64,000 nt of DNA from Streptomyces sp. WMMB303 (GTDB taxonomy: Bacteria > Actinomycetota > Actinomycetes > Streptomycetales > Streptomycetaceae). The stretch lies in contig NZ_JARKIN010000001.1 of assembly GCF_029351045.1 (NCBI RefSeq), forward strand, positions 248,001 through 312,000, read 5' to 3'. A model generated the notes under the pieces. It ran no database searches. It saw nothing but the letters and a program-made list of their open reading frames with translations, and was not told the DNA's origin. Below are positions 52,457 to 61,741 of this stretch, in pieces. How positions within the stretch are numbered: position 1 is the first letter of the stretch; each line of letters begins with the position of its first letter. Made by a program: the position numbers and the translations under genes.

Positions 52457-52650
52457 GGCTGGTTGTTCCTTCTCTCAGTCGGGGGTCTACAGGGAGCTGC
52501 CTGCGGTGAGCAGGCTGTCCGGTCCGATGCGGCGGATGAAGCCGGCGCGGAGGCGGTCGGCGACCGGGGAGACGACTTCGCTGCCGTCTCGGCCGGGGTC
52601 TGTGGTGCGCGGAGGGCCTTTCGTGGATCGACGGGCCGGCTGCGGAAGGT

Positions 52651-53433
52651 TCAGATGATTCCGCCGTTGGCGCGGAGGACCTGTCCGTTGATCCAGCGGC
52701 CGGCCGGGGAGGCCAGGAACGCGACGACCTCGGCGATATCGGCCGGGGTACCGAGTCGCTCCAGCGGGGGCTGAGCGGCCAGCCGGGCGATGGTCTCCTC
52801 GTCCTTGCCGTCCAGGAACAGGTCCGTGGCCGTGGGCCCGGGCGCGACGGCGTTGGCGGTGACCTCCCGGCCCCGCAGCTCCCGGGCCAGGATCAGGGTC
52901 AGCGCCTCGACCGCACCCTTGCCGGCGGCATACGCGCCGTAGTCCGGGAAGGCCAGCCCGACCACGGACGTGGAGAAGGTCACGATCGCGCCTCCGGGGC
53001 GCACCCGACGGGCGGCCTGCTGGACGACGACGAACGTGCCGCGGACGTTGGTGCGGTGCAGGTCGTCCAGGACGGCCAGGTCCAGCTCGGCGATGGGTGC
53101 CATATGGGCCCGCCCGGCCGCGTGCACCACGACGTCGACGCCGCCGAACTCTGCTTCGGCCGCGTCGAACAGGGCCGCCACCGCGCGTTCGTCGGCGACG
53201 TCCGCCCGTACCGCGATCGCCCGGCCACCGTCGGTGCCGGCCTCCTGCACGGCGGCTTCGGCCTCGCCCTGGCTGCCGGCAAAGCCGACCACGACGGCAT
53301 ATCCGTCGGCGGCCAGCCGGCCGACGGTCCGGCGCCCGATGCCGCGCGAGCCGCCGGTGACGATCGCAACCCGGGGTGAGAGGGTGGGCTGGGCCGAGAC
53401 AGCGGTCCCGTCGGGGGAAGTGGGGCCGGCCAT
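52651..53433 (-). CDS. short-chain dehydrogenase/reductase
   Basis: A 260-residue classical SDR: TGGSRGIGRRT (cofactor), VVVHAAGRAHM, catalytic Ser in FSTSVVGL, and YGAYAAGKGAVE with Tyr and Lys. The C-terminus WINGQVLRANGGII is that of FabG-like 3-oxoacyl reductases. Clear ribosome site CAGGAG. It is divergent from an MmyB-like XRE regulator, a common pairing in actinomycetes in which the regulator represses the SDR gene. Confidence 0.88.
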   Translation of the reverse strand: MAGPTSPDGTAVSAQPTLSPRVAIVTGGSRGIGRRTVGRLAADGYAVVVGFAGSQGEAEAAVQEAGTDGGRAIAVRADVADERAVAALFDAAEAEFGGVDVVVHAAGRAHMAPIAELDLAVLDDLHRTNVRGTFVVVQQAARRVRPGGAIVTFSTSVVGLAFPDYGAYAAGKGAVEALTLILARELRGREVTANAVAPGPTATDLFLDGKDEETIARLAAQPPLERLGTPADIAEVVAFLASPAGRWINGQVLRANGGII

Positions 53434-53591
53434 AGCTGACTCCTGTGGTGGATGGGGGATCGGGCCATGCCTTGCCGTGGCCCTGCTGCGTCCTCCACGA
53501 TCGGCCGGTCCCCCCTCCCCAGCCAGGGCTGCGTCTACCCGGGGGATGCCATCCCCTGGCTGAGTTCCGGCCCACCAGCGACCATGGAGGG

Positions 53592-54497
53592 GTGAACCTT
53601 CCGGAACTGGGCGCCTTTCTCAGGACACGCCGCGACCGCATCCGACCCGCCGAGGTCGGTCTCCCCCACGGCCCGCGGCGGCGCGTCCCCGGGCTGCGCC
53701 GCGAGGAAGTCGCGCAGCTGGCAGGGCTGTCAGCCGACTACTACACCGAGCTGGAACGCGGCAGCACGAAGAACGGGGCGCAGCCGTCGGCTCAGACCCT
53801 GGCCGCCCTCGCCCGAGCCCTGCGCCTGAACGGCGACGAGCGCGACCACCTGTTCCATCTGGCCGAACGGCCGATCCCACCGTCCGTACACGGACCGTCG
53901 GCACACGTGCAGCCCGCGCTCCTCGGGCTTCTGGACCGGCTGTCCAACACCCCGGCACGCGTCATCACCGACCTGCACGAAACCCTGGTGGAAAACGAAC
54001 TGGCCCTGACTCTGCTCGGCAAGTCCCCGGCACACCGCGGTCCGACGGCGAGCTTCGTGTACCGCTGGTTCACCGACCCGCAGTCGCGCGAGATCTACCC
54101 GCCCGAAGACCACCCGCAGCACTCCCGGGTGTTCGTGGCCGACCTCCAGGCAGCGGCCGCCCGGCGGGGCCGGGATATGGAGGTCAGGAAGATGGTCGCC
54201 GTGCTGCGCCGCCGCAGCCAGGAATTCGCGGCCCTCTGGGACACCCACGACGTCGCGGTGCGCCGCATGGACCACAAGAGGATCGTCCATCCCCTGCTCG
54301 GCGTCATCGAACTCGACTGCTACAACCTCCTGAGCGAGGACGGACGGCAACGCCTGCTGTGGTTCACCGCCCCGCCCGGAAGTCCTGGAGCCGAGCAGTT
54401 GGAACTGCTGTCTGTCGTGGGAACGCAGGAGCTGAGCGACGCGGAGAGCATGGCACCGAAGAGGTCGTCAGCGGCGGAATCCGGAGCGCAGCGCTGA
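53592..54497 (+). CDS. XRE-family regulator with MmyB-like ligand domain
   Basis: A 301-residue regulator: helix-turn-helix at about 10-80 with the diagnostic PRRRVPGLRREEVAQLAGLS and YYTELERG, then an MmyB-like PAS-type domain (about 100-270; LLDRLSNTPARVITDLHETL). The GTG at 53592 directly follows GGAGGG with no usable spacing, so the mRNA may be leaderless or the ribosome site unusual. Divergent from the SDR gene, its likely target. Confidence 0.87.
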   Translation: MNLPELGAFLRTRRDRIRPAEVGLPHGPRRRVPGLRREEVAQLAGLSADYYTELERGSTKNGAQPSAQTLAALARALRLNGDERDHLFHLAERPIPPSVHGPSAHVQPALLGLLDRLSNTPARVITDLHETLVENELALTLLGKSPAHRGPTASFVYRWFTDPQSREIYPPEDHPQHSRVFVADLQAAAARRGRDMEVRKMVAVLRRRSQEFAALWDTHDVAVRRMDHKRIVHPLLGVIELDCYNLLSEDGRQRLLWFTAPPGSPGAEQLELLSVVGTQELSDAESMAPKRSSAAESGAQR

Positions 54498-54808
54498 CCC
54501 GGCCGATGGACGCCGGCGCCGAACCGGTCCATTCCCGGGCCTCGACGTGCCGAATCCTCTCCGCCGCCGGCGGCGACCTCAGCCTCCCCCGGTCGCTCCC
54601 GTCACGCCGGACTCCCCGGTTGACCTCGCCACAAGGTGCCGCATAGCGTGCTCGGCGCATGCGACCCGGCCCACCTCGCACAGGTGTCCGAGCCGCGACC
54701 GTAAGCGTTAACGTCAACCAACGCGTCTCTTCTGCCTGCTCGAACGGCCGAGGTGGCGCGACGGCGTACGCCGGACGGGGCCCACCGGCCGAGAACGGAG
54801 AACGGCCG

Positions 54809-55030
54809 GTGCCCACCGAACCACCTCGTCAGGACGATCCGGAGACCGGGCCCGCGGCCACGGGCGGGTTGCCGACGCCGGAGCCCGTTCCCGCGGCGGA
54901 ACCCGAGCCCAGCAGCGGACTGCGGCGGCTGCGCCGGTTCGCCGTCGACACGACGCCGCTGCGCACGGCCCCCTTCCGGCGCCTGTGGTCCTCGACGGTG
55001 GTCACCGCGATCGGCAGCCAGCTCACGGAG
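54809..55030 (+). pseudogene. N-terminal fragment of an MFS transporter
   Basis: From GTG 54809 the frame gives a Pro/Glu-rich leader and then LRRFAVDTTPLRTAPFRRLW and STVVTAIGSQLT, the usual first 75 residues of Streptomyces MFS exporters. After GSQLT the similarity stops and the frame continues into unrelated sequence without membrane helices. On the minus strand at about 55103-55208, FPFPPVDCDTAPAPERILDA then LVPGC and a stop looks like the end of another lost gene. The rest of the 711-base gap 54498-55208 shows nothing else. Confidence 0.6.
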
Positions 55031-55208
55031 TGTCTCGTCCCGGTCGTACCCGGCGGCGAGCCGGAGGGCACCCGGCCGGCCGCGCGCCGTCCCGGTCGAC
55101 GGTCAGCAGCCGGGAACCAGCGCGTCGAGGATCCGCTCCGGTGCAGGAGCGGTGTCGCAGTCGACCGGCGGGAAGGGGAAACCCGCGACTCCAGCGGGGT
55201 CGCTGACG

Positions 55209-56156
55209 TCACGGCGTCACGATGATTTTCCCGTGCACATGGCCCGACCGGCTGAGTTCGAACGCGTCGGCCAGCCGGGCGAGCGGGAACACCTCGGCCA
55301 CCCGCACGGTCAGCCGGCCCTCGTCGGCCCATCCGGCCAGGACCGCCAGATCGGCGCCGCTGGGGCGTACCCACATCCACTGGCCGCCCTTCTCCAGCAC
55401 CGTGTTGTCCGCGATGGAGGCGTGCCTGCCGCCGTCGGCCAGGACTTCCAGCGTGGTGTCCAGGACGCCGCCGACGAAGTCGGCGACCACGTCGGCCCCC
55501 TCCGGCGCGACGGCCCTGACCCGCTCGGTGAGGCCATCGCCGTAGGCGACCGGCTCGGCGCCGAGCGCGCGCAGCCGGTCGTGGTTGGCCGGAGAGGCCG
55601 TACCGATGACACGTGCGCCGAGCGCGAGGGCGATCTGCACCCCGAGCGACCCCACTCCCCCGGACGCGTTGTGGATCAGCACCGTCTCGCCCTCCCGGGT
55701 GCCGAGCCGGGTGAGTGTCTGGTACGCCGTGAGCCCGGCCAGCGGCAGGCCGGCCGCCTGCTGCCAGGACAGCGTGCTCGGGCGGCGGGCCAGACAGCGC
55801 ACCGGCACGGTGACGAACTCGGCGAACGTGCCGCCGTGCACGTAGTCCTTGCGGGCGTAGGCCATCACCTCGTCGCCCGCGGAGAACTCGGGCACGTCGA
55901 TACCGACCCGTTCGACGACCCCCGCGACGTCCCAGCCCGGCACGACGGGGAAAACGGCGTCCATCATGCCCTCGAGACCGCCCGCCATGATCTTCCAGTC
56001 CACGGGATTGACCGCTGCGCAGCGCACCCGGACCAGCACCTCCCCCGGCCCGACCTTGGGCAGCGGCTCCCGGGTCGCGGACAGCACCTCCGGACCGCCG
56101 AACCGGTCGTAGGTCATCGCGTGCATCGTCTCGGCGTCGGAGTCACCGTTGGTCAT
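55209..56156 (-). CDS. NADPH-dependent quinone-oxidoreductase-like (zinc-free MDR) protein
   Basis: A 315-residue medium-chain reductase: AMTYDRFGGPEVLSATREPL at the start, VLVRVRCAAVNPVDWKIMAG, then the nucleotide motif IHNASGGVGSLGVQIALALG. Zinc ligands of alcohol dehydrogenases are absent, which places it with QOR-like enzymes acting on quinones or enals. GGGAG lies eight bases before the ATG at 56156; upstream in-frame codons were rejected as they lack this. Confidence 0.88.
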   Translation of the reverse strand: MTNGDSDAETMHAMTYDRFGGPEVLSATREPLPKVGPGEVLVRVRCAAVNPVDWKIMAGGLEGMMDAVFPVVPGWDVAGVVERVGIDVPEFSAGDEVMAYARKDYVHGGTFAEFVTVPVRCLARRPSTLSWQQAAGLPLAGLTAYQTLTRLGTREGETVLIHNASGGVGSLGVQIALALGARVIGTASPANHDRLRALGAEPVAYGDGLTERVRAVAPEGADVVADFVGGVLDTTLEVLADGGRHASIADNTVLEKGGQWMWVRPSGADLAVLAGWADEGRLTVRVAEVFPLARLADAFELSRSGHVHGKIIVTP

Positions 56157-56296
56157 GGTCACCGCTCCCTTTCGCTCGTTTCCGGTGGGTACGGGGTGCG
56201 TACCGGGACCCAGGAGTACCCCGGTGTCCCGTACTCCACTTCTGACCCGGTGCGCTGATCCGCACACCCGCCGCTCCCCGTCGCGGCGGGTGCGGG

Positions 56297-57112
56297 CTAC
56301 CGGTCCGAGGTGTACAGGGGCAGGAGGTCGGGCCGCTTGGCCTGAATATGATCACCGGAGGACTCGCCGCGCAGCCTGCGTCCGATCCACGGGAGCAGGT
56401 GCTGGCGGGCCCAGTAGAGGTCCTCCCGCCGCGAGCCGGGCGTGACAGCGGCCTGCGGCCACGGCGCGTCGGAGCGGGTGGACGGGTGGTGGCCCAGCAC
56501 TTCGGCGCAGCGTGCGGCGACCCGCCGGTGCCCCTCGGGGGACAGGTGCAGGCGGTCCTCGTCCCACGCCCTGCGGTCCTGGACCGCCCGCAGCGACCAC
56601 AGGTCGAGCACCGGGCAGCCGTGCCGGTCGGCGATCGCGCGCAGGTGGCCGTTGTACGTCGCGATCCTGCCGCGCAGATGGCGCAGCAGGGGGAACTCGC
56701 GGGTGTCGAAGCCCGTGCAGACCACCACGGTGCCGACGGCCGGGAGGAGGTCGGTCAGCGCGGACTCGTACCGGGCGGCGAGGGCGTCGGGGTCGGAGCC
56801 GGGGCGCAGGACATCGTTCCCTCCGGCGCAGAACGTCACCAGGTCGGGGGCGAGTTCCGCGGCCCGGGGCACCTGCTCCGCGACGATCTGGTCGAGCAGT
56901 CGGCCGCGTACGGCCAGGTTGGCGTAGCGGAAGGCGCGCGGGTCCCGCTCGGCCAGGAGCGCGGCGAGCCGGTCGGCCCATCCGACGAAGACTCCGTCGC
57001 TCCCAGGGTCGCCGACCCCTTCGGTGAAACTGTCCCCGATCGCCGTGTAGGAGGCGATAGGGAATGCCGTATCCGATGACCACTTTCCTGCCGCACCTGT
57101 CACGATATGCAT
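56297..57112 (-). CDS. SGNH/GDSL-type hydrolase
   Basis: A 271-residue esterase-like enzyme: block I YTAIGDSFTEGVGDPG with the catalytic Ser, block III FCAGGNDVLRPG with Asn, and block V WDEDRLHLSPEGH with Asp and His. No signal peptide, so cytoplasmic. Start uncertain: ATG 57112 is used; a GTG a few codons inside would give a start nearer the conserved IASYTAIGDS. Substrate unknown. Confidence 0.85.
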   Translation of the reverse strand: MHIVTGAAGKWSSDTAFPIASYTAIGDSFTEGVGDPGSDGVFVGWADRLAALLAERDPRAFRYANLAVRGRLLDQIVAEQVPRAAELAPDLVTFCAGGNDVLRPGSDPDALAARYESALTDLLPAVGTVVVCTGFDTREFPLLRHLRGRIATYNGHLRAIADRHGCPVLDLWSLRAVQDRRAWDEDRLHLSPEGHRRVAARCAEVLGHHPSTRSDAPWPQAAVTPGSRREDLYWARQHLLPWIGRRLRGESSGDHIQAKRPDLLPLYTSDR

Positions 57113-57318
57113 TCCATCAGGACGGACAGTCGCGCGCACAAGCGGGGTCCGGTCGCCGGGCACCCGCCGTACGCGTCATGCGCGCGTGGTCGGCTCCGAT
57201 GCGAAAAGGGCGCACGACAGGAGGCCCGTGCCGGTCGAACCTGCTCCGGTGGCGGTTCGGGTGGGATCACGGGAGTGGATGATCTCGATCGACCCTCCGG
57301 CGGGGATAGGTTTGCCCG

Positions 57319-58038
57319 ATGAGCGCGCGATTCGAAGAGCTCGACTGGCAGCCGACGGACCTGGGGGAGATCAGTCTGCGGCGCCGCCGCGACCCCTCCT
57401 CCGGAGCGGACGTGTACGAGGTCAAGCTCGATGACGACTTCCTCATGTCCAGTCTCTTCACCGAAGGAGAGGTCGCACTCGCCCGGCTCGGCCTGGCCGC
57501 GGCACCCGGGCAGGAGCTGGACGTCGTCGTGGGCGGACTCGGCCTGGGCTGGACGGCCGAGGCCGCGTCCCGGGACCCGCGGGTGCGCTCACTCCTGGTG
57601 GTCGAGGCGCTCGAGGCTGTGATCGGGTGGCACGAGCGGGAGCTGGTACCGGCGGGCGCCCGGCTGGCCCCGGACGCCCGGTGCCGCCTGGTGCACGGCG
57701 ACTTCTTCGCACTCGCGGAGGACCGGGGCTTCGACCCCGACTCCGCGCACCGGCGCTTCCACGCCGTCCTGCTGGACATCGACCACTCCCCGCGGCATGT
57801 TCTGCGGCCCGGCAACGCGGCACTGTACGAGCCCGCCGGCCTGCGTCGGCTGGCCCGCCACCTGCACCCCGACGGGGTGTTCGGGCTGTGGTCCGACGAC
57901 CCGCCGGACGAGCGCTTCCTCTCCGCCCTGGGCGAGGTCTTCGAGGAGGCCGAGGCACACACCGTCCGGTTCGACAATCCGGTGCTGGGCGGCACCTCGG
58001 CCAACACCGTCTACGTGTCCCGCGCTCCACAGCCGTGA
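57319..58038 (+). CDS. spermidine-synthase-like SAM-binding protein
   Basis: A 239-residue Rossmann-fold protein related to polyamine aminopropyltransferases: DVVVGGLGLGWTAEAA is the nucleotide-binding loop, VVEALEAVIGWHE follows, and VLLDIDHSPRHVLRP takes the place of the catalytic Asp region. It lacks the N-terminal beta domain of true spermidine synthases, so it is more probably a methyltransferase-like protein of unknown role. Confidence 0.82.
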   Translation: MSARFEELDWQPTDLGEISLRRRRDPSSGADVYEVKLDDDFLMSSLFTEGEVALARLGLAAAPGQELDVVVGGLGLGWTAEAASRDPRVRSLLVVEALEAVIGWHERELVPAGARLAPDARCRLVHGDFFALAEDRGFDPDSAHRRFHAVLLDIDHSPRHVLRPGNAALYEPAGLRRLARHLHPDGVFGLWSDDPPDERFLSALGEVFEEAEAHTVRFDNPVLGGTSANTVYVSRAPQP

Positions 58039-58184
58039 CGCACCGTCCCGGTCCCGGCCCGTCCGCGGGGGCGGGTGGGCGCCCGCTCCCGGCCGGTACC
58101 GAAGGGGTTTGCCTGCCGCGGTCCGCCGCGCGACGCTGGAGACGAAAGGTATCCGGCACCCGGCTTCGAAGGAAGGTGCCTGTG

Positions 58185-58379
58185 ATGCGCAAGGTTGCGG
58201 ACTGCAGGGATTACCCGAGCGAATCGAACTGCACCCTCACCATCGCCGGGGAGGAGGACGAGGTGGTCCGGGCAGCGGCCGAGCACGCGGCTTCCGTCCA
58301 CGGTCACACCGACACCCCGGAGCTGCGCGAAGAGGTGCGCAAGATGCTCAAGGACGAGAGGACGCCGCAAGCGGCCTGA
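58185..58379 (+). CDS. DUF1059 protein
   Basis: A 64-residue protein: MRKVADCRDYPSESNCTLTI with the two conserved cysteines, and EHAASVHGHTDTPELREEVR after it, match DUF1059. GGAAGG lies eight bases before the ATG; a GTG three bases upstream is the alternative. Function unknown; the Cys-Cys-His pattern could bind metal. Confidence 0.88.
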   Translation: MRKVADCRDYPSESNCTLTIAGEEDEVVRAAAEHAASVHGHTDTPELREEVRKMLKDERTPQAA

Positions 58380-58654
58380 GCGTCCGCTCGCGTACAGCCC
58401 GCCGTCGGGCCCGTCCATCGGATCACCGAAGGCGCTGGCCAGTGCCCACCGCCCGCCGGGCCCCTGGCGGGCCGACGGGGCGGTGACGATGGTCCGCCGT
58501 CCCTTCGCTCGTGCCGCCTTTCGCTGCGCTCGGCGCAGCCCGGTACCTCGCACCGGCACCGGCACGACGGCGGGATCGGGCGAAGCCCGGCGGTAGGGAG
58601 AGCGTCAGCCGTGGCCGCGCGCCGGCCCCGAACGAGGGCGCGTACGCTGGACAT

Positions 58655-58960
58655 ATGTCTGACCCGAAACAATCCGAGCTCGACACCCTGTACGCGGACG
58701 CCGACGCAGGTGTGCAGGAGGCTCGGCAGCGCGTGCGTGACGCGTCGGCCGGCAAGGACAGCGCCAGGCTGGACACCGCGCTGGACGAGTTGGAGGCCGC
58801 ACTGGCGCACCGAGAGGCGGCACGGCTCCGGACGCGGGAAGACGCCTGGATCCTCACCGCGCTCGGCGCGGCCAATGCCATCGACCCGGAGTTCCACGGA
58901 TCCGACGCGCCGCAGTCGTCCGACGCGGACTCCGGCGGGGAGTCCCCGCTCGCCGGCTGA
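58655..58960 (+). CDS. small acidic protein of unknown function
   Basis: A 101-residue acidic, mostly helical protein (LDTLYADADAGVQEARQRVR ... LDTALDELEAALAHREAARL) that could form a coiled coil. TACGCT lies six bases before the ATG and there is no ribosome site, which fits a leaderless message. No family recognised. Confidence 0.6.
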   Translation: MSDPKQSELDTLYADADAGVQEARQRVRDASAGKDSARLDTALDELEAALAHREAARLRTREDAWILTALGAANAIDPEFHGSDAPQSSDADSGGESPLAG

Positions 58961-59225
58961 GGCCTCCGGCGCCCACCGTGCTGCTCGAATCCGTGCGGCC
59001 GCACCGGCCTGAACCGAGCAGGTCCCGGTTGCGGTTGGGGCGGCGGCCTGTCCGAGACGGGGGCCTCGGGGCAGTCAGCGCCGGAGCGGGATGCCGCGGG
59101 GACAAGCCGGGCGGCACCGGTTCGGTGGCAGGCACCCGGCGCGGATGGAACCCGTCCGGCGCGGGGGCACCTGGCGGTTCCTCCGCGCCGGACGGGAGCT
59201 GTGAAGCCCCGCACCGGGCGACGGG

Positions 59226-60203
59226 TCAGCCGGACCGCGCCTGTAGGGACATCGATCGTTCCCGCGCGTCCCAGCGGTGCGGATCGTCCTCGAGTTCGGC
59301 CCGGTTCCAGTCGCCGTGCACGGCCGCCGCCTCATAGGTGCTCTGCAGGAAGTCGGTCAGCACCCGGTCGGGCTCGGGGTCGGTGCGGACCACTTCGTAC
59401 GGGAGCAGGAACTGGCCGTTCTGCTCGCTGTAGAACGCACCGCCGGGAAGCACCGGATGGTCCCGGAAGCCGTCCGGCTCCGGGTAGGCGTAGGCGTAGA
59501 ACGCCCCTTCCGCCCCGCCGCCCGGCCAGAAGCCGCAGCTGCTCAACTCCCGTGAGTAGCCCTCCAGCATCACCCAGTCCCCGCAGTGCGGCGCACCGCC
59601 CGGGTGGGGCGGGGCCGAGCGGCCCGAGAACCGGGTGCAGGCCAGGTCCATGGCGCCCCAGAAGAAGTGCACGGGGCTGACCTTGCCCACGAAGCGCGAC
59701 CGGAACTGCCCCAGGACGCGCTGTGCTTGGAGGAGCTGGCGCCAGAAGAGCTGAGCGGCCTCCGGGTCGTAGGACGCGTGCACGGTGTCCTCGGGGAACG
59801 GAATCGCCTGCTCCACCTCGTTGGGCCGTGGTTGTATCGGTGTGCGGACCCCCACCTCGTGCAGGGCGCGCATCGTCTCCTCGTAGAACTGCGCGACCGG
59901 TTTGGCCTCCAGACGTACTCGGCGTGCGGCTCCGTCGCTGGTGCGGATCCGCAGCGAGTGGTCGACGAAGTCGAATTCGATGTCGAACGCTCCGGTGCCG
60001 TGCGGGATCGTGGAGGTCGTGAGCCCGCTCGGGGTGACGTAGAGCGTCACCTGCCACCAGTGGTTGACCAGGGGCGCGTGGGCCAGCCGGATCTTGCCGA
60101 TGATCTGGGTCCACATGTGGAGCGTGTCCCGCGTCCCGGTCCAGTCCGCCACCCGGAGCCGGGGCCACGCGCCGCGGCTGTGCGACGTCGTCAGCTCTGC
60201 CAT
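59226..60203 (-). CDS. DUF5996 protein
   Basis: A 325-residue protein with the DUF5996 pattern: WPRLRVADWTGTRDTLHMWT at the start, HWWQVTLYVTPSGLTT, FRSRFVGKVSPVHFFWGAMD and ELSSCGFWPGGG later. The family is widespread and uncharacterised. GAGGAGG precedes the ATG at 60203. Stands alone on the minus strand, upstream of nothing obvious. Confidence 0.85.
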   Translation of the reverse strand: MAELTTSHSRGAWPRLRVADWTGTRDTLHMWTQIIGKIRLAHAPLVNHWWQVTLYVTPSGLTTSTIPHGTGAFDIEFDFVDHSLRIRTSDGAARRVRLEAKPVAQFYEETMRALHEVGVRTPIQPRPNEVEQAIPFPEDTVHASYDPEAAQLFWRQLLQAQRVLGQFRSRFVGKVSPVHFFWGAMDLACTRFSGRSAPPHPGGAPHCGDWVMLEGYSRELSSCGFWPGGGAEGAFYAYAYPEPDGFRDHPVLPGGAFYSEQNGQFLLPYEVVRTDPEPDRVLTDFLQSTYEAAAVHGDWNRAELEDDPHRWDARERSMSLQARSG

Positions 60204-60356
60204 CGCCACCTCCTCGCCGGGGTTCGGCGTTCTCCCCCGATGGTGGGCCCGGTCCGGCGGGGCCACAACTCGGGGGTGCGCGTCACTCCGCCCGGTGTCC
60301 GGCTCGCCGGGGCCGGCCGCGCCGCGGTGGCCGGGGCACCGGCGTCGCGGCGGGGT

Positions 60357-61472
60357 TCAGGAGGAGCGACGCCGGACCAGTTCGGTGGGGAGCACCAAGC
60401 GGGGCTGCTGCTCGGCCCCGGCGGCGCCGGGCGAGGTGCGCGGGGGGCCCTCCTGGGCGCGCGCCATCAGGTCCAGCAGCATCCGGACCATGGCGCGCCC
60501 CATCTCCTCGATGGGCTGCCGCACGGTGGTCAGCGGCGGATCCATGTGCCGTGCGACGGCCGAGTCGTCGAACCCGACGAGGGCCACGTCCTCGGGAACC
60601 TCGCGCCCTGCTTCGCGCAGCGCCAGCCGGGCTCCGGCGGCCATCACGTCCGAGGCGCAGAAGACCGCGTCCACCTCCGGGTCCCGGGCCAGCAGTTCCC
60701 GCATGGCGCGGTGCCCGCCCTCCTCGGTGAAGTCGCCCTGTACGACCAGGGGGCCGTCCGCGCGGAGGGGGCCGTCCTCCGGGTCAGGCGGCGGGGCGCC
60801 CTCCCGTCCGGCCGCGCGGAGCGCCGCGTGGTAGCCGGCCAGGCGGCAGCGGGCCCCGTAGATGTCCGGCGGCCCGGTGATGGTGGCGACCTTCCGCCGC
60901 CCGCGGCCGATCAGGTGCTCGACGGCGAGCTGCGCGCCGAGGAGGTTGTCGGAGTCGACGTAGGGCAGTTGCTCGGCGTGGGAGCGGCGGCCGCTGAGCA
61001 CGGCGGGCATGCCGACCTCCCGCAGCAGGTCCGGCAGCGGATCGTCGCCGTGTACGGACACCAGCAGGACGCCGTCCACCCGGTGCGCCGCGGCGTACTG
61101 GGCGAAGCGCTCGCGTCCGCGCTGATCGCGGATGAGGGTCAGCAGGAGTTGCATGTCCGTGTCGCCGAGTTCGGCGCTGACCCCGCGCAGGATCTCGGAG
61201 AAGTAGGGCTCGGCGAACAGGCGGTTCTCCTGCTCCGGGACGACGAGCGCGATGGCGTCCATGCTCCCGGCCGCCAGTGCCCGCGCGGCGCGGTTGGGCA
61301 CGTAGCCCAGTTCCGCCACGGCGGCCTGGACCGCGCTGCGGGTGCGTTCGCTGACCCGGGGTGAGCCGTTGATGACGCGGGAGGCGGTGCCCCGCCCGAC
61401 GCCCGCACGCGCGGCGACCTGTTCCAGGGTCGGCCCGGATTTCCCGGCACCGTCCGCGCGGGCTGCTGGCAT
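60357..61472 (-). CDS. cebR: LacI-family repressor CebR
   Basis: A 371-residue LacI regulator: helix-turn-helix TLEQVAARAGVGRGTASRVI at about 15-35, then the sugar-binding periplasmic-protein-like domain. It is divergent from the cebE-cebF genes and the gap contains the 14-base box TGGGAGCGCTCCCA, the known CebR site, plus a near-identical one. CebR releases DNA when cellobiose or cellotriose is bound. GGAGG lies eight bases before ATG 61472. Confidence 0.88.
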   Translation of the reverse strand: MPAARADGAGKSGPTLEQVAARAGVGRGTASRVINGSPRVSERTRSAVQAAVAELGYVPNRAARALAAGSMDAIALVVPEQENRLFAEPYFSEILRGVSAELGDTDMQLLLTLIRDQRGRERFAQYAAAHRVDGVLLVSVHGDDPLPDLLREVGMPAVLSGRRSHAEQLPYVDSDNLLGAQLAVEHLIGRGRRKVATITGPPDIYGARCRLAGYHAALRAAGREGAPPPDPEDGPLRADGPLVVQGDFTEEGGHRAMRELLARDPEVDAVFCASDVMAAGARLALREAGREVPEDVALVGFDDSAVARHMDPPLTTVRQPIEEMGRAMVRMLLDLMARAQEGPPRTSPGAAGAEQQPRLVLPTELVRRRSS

Positions 61473-61615
61473 GGACGCGTCCTCCTTGTTCCCGGGTCCT
61501 GGGGCGCCCGGCCCACCTCCTGAGGGGCGGCCGGCGCACCGCCGTGCGGCAGGCCCCCCGTGGGCCGGCCCCACGTGTCGGGCCCATTCAACTACATCCG
61601 GCCGCTCCCGCACTC

Positions 61616-61629
61616 AGGGAGCGCTCCCT
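61616..61629. promoter_or_regulatory. second CebR-type box
   Basis: AGGGAGCGCTCCCT is a perfect 14-base palindrome differing from the CebR box only in its outer bases, 65 bases from the other box (start to start). It may let CebR act on its own promoter or loop DNA. Confidence 0.65.
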
Positions 61630-61680
61630 TGCCGGATCCCTTGACGTGGCTCTGTTCCTCACACATGCTGCAACGCATCG

Positions 61681-61696
61681 ATGGGAGCGCTCCCAT
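61681..61696. promoter_or_regulatory. CebR box upstream of cebE
   Basis: ATGGGAGCGCTCCCAT is a perfect 16-base palindrome containing the CebR recognition sequence TGGGAGCGCTCCCA, 45 bases before the cebE start. Confidence 0.85.
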
Positions 61697-61741
61697 TACG
61701 GCGCTTCCCGCTTTCGCAGGTCCGGGAGGGACGGCACAGCC

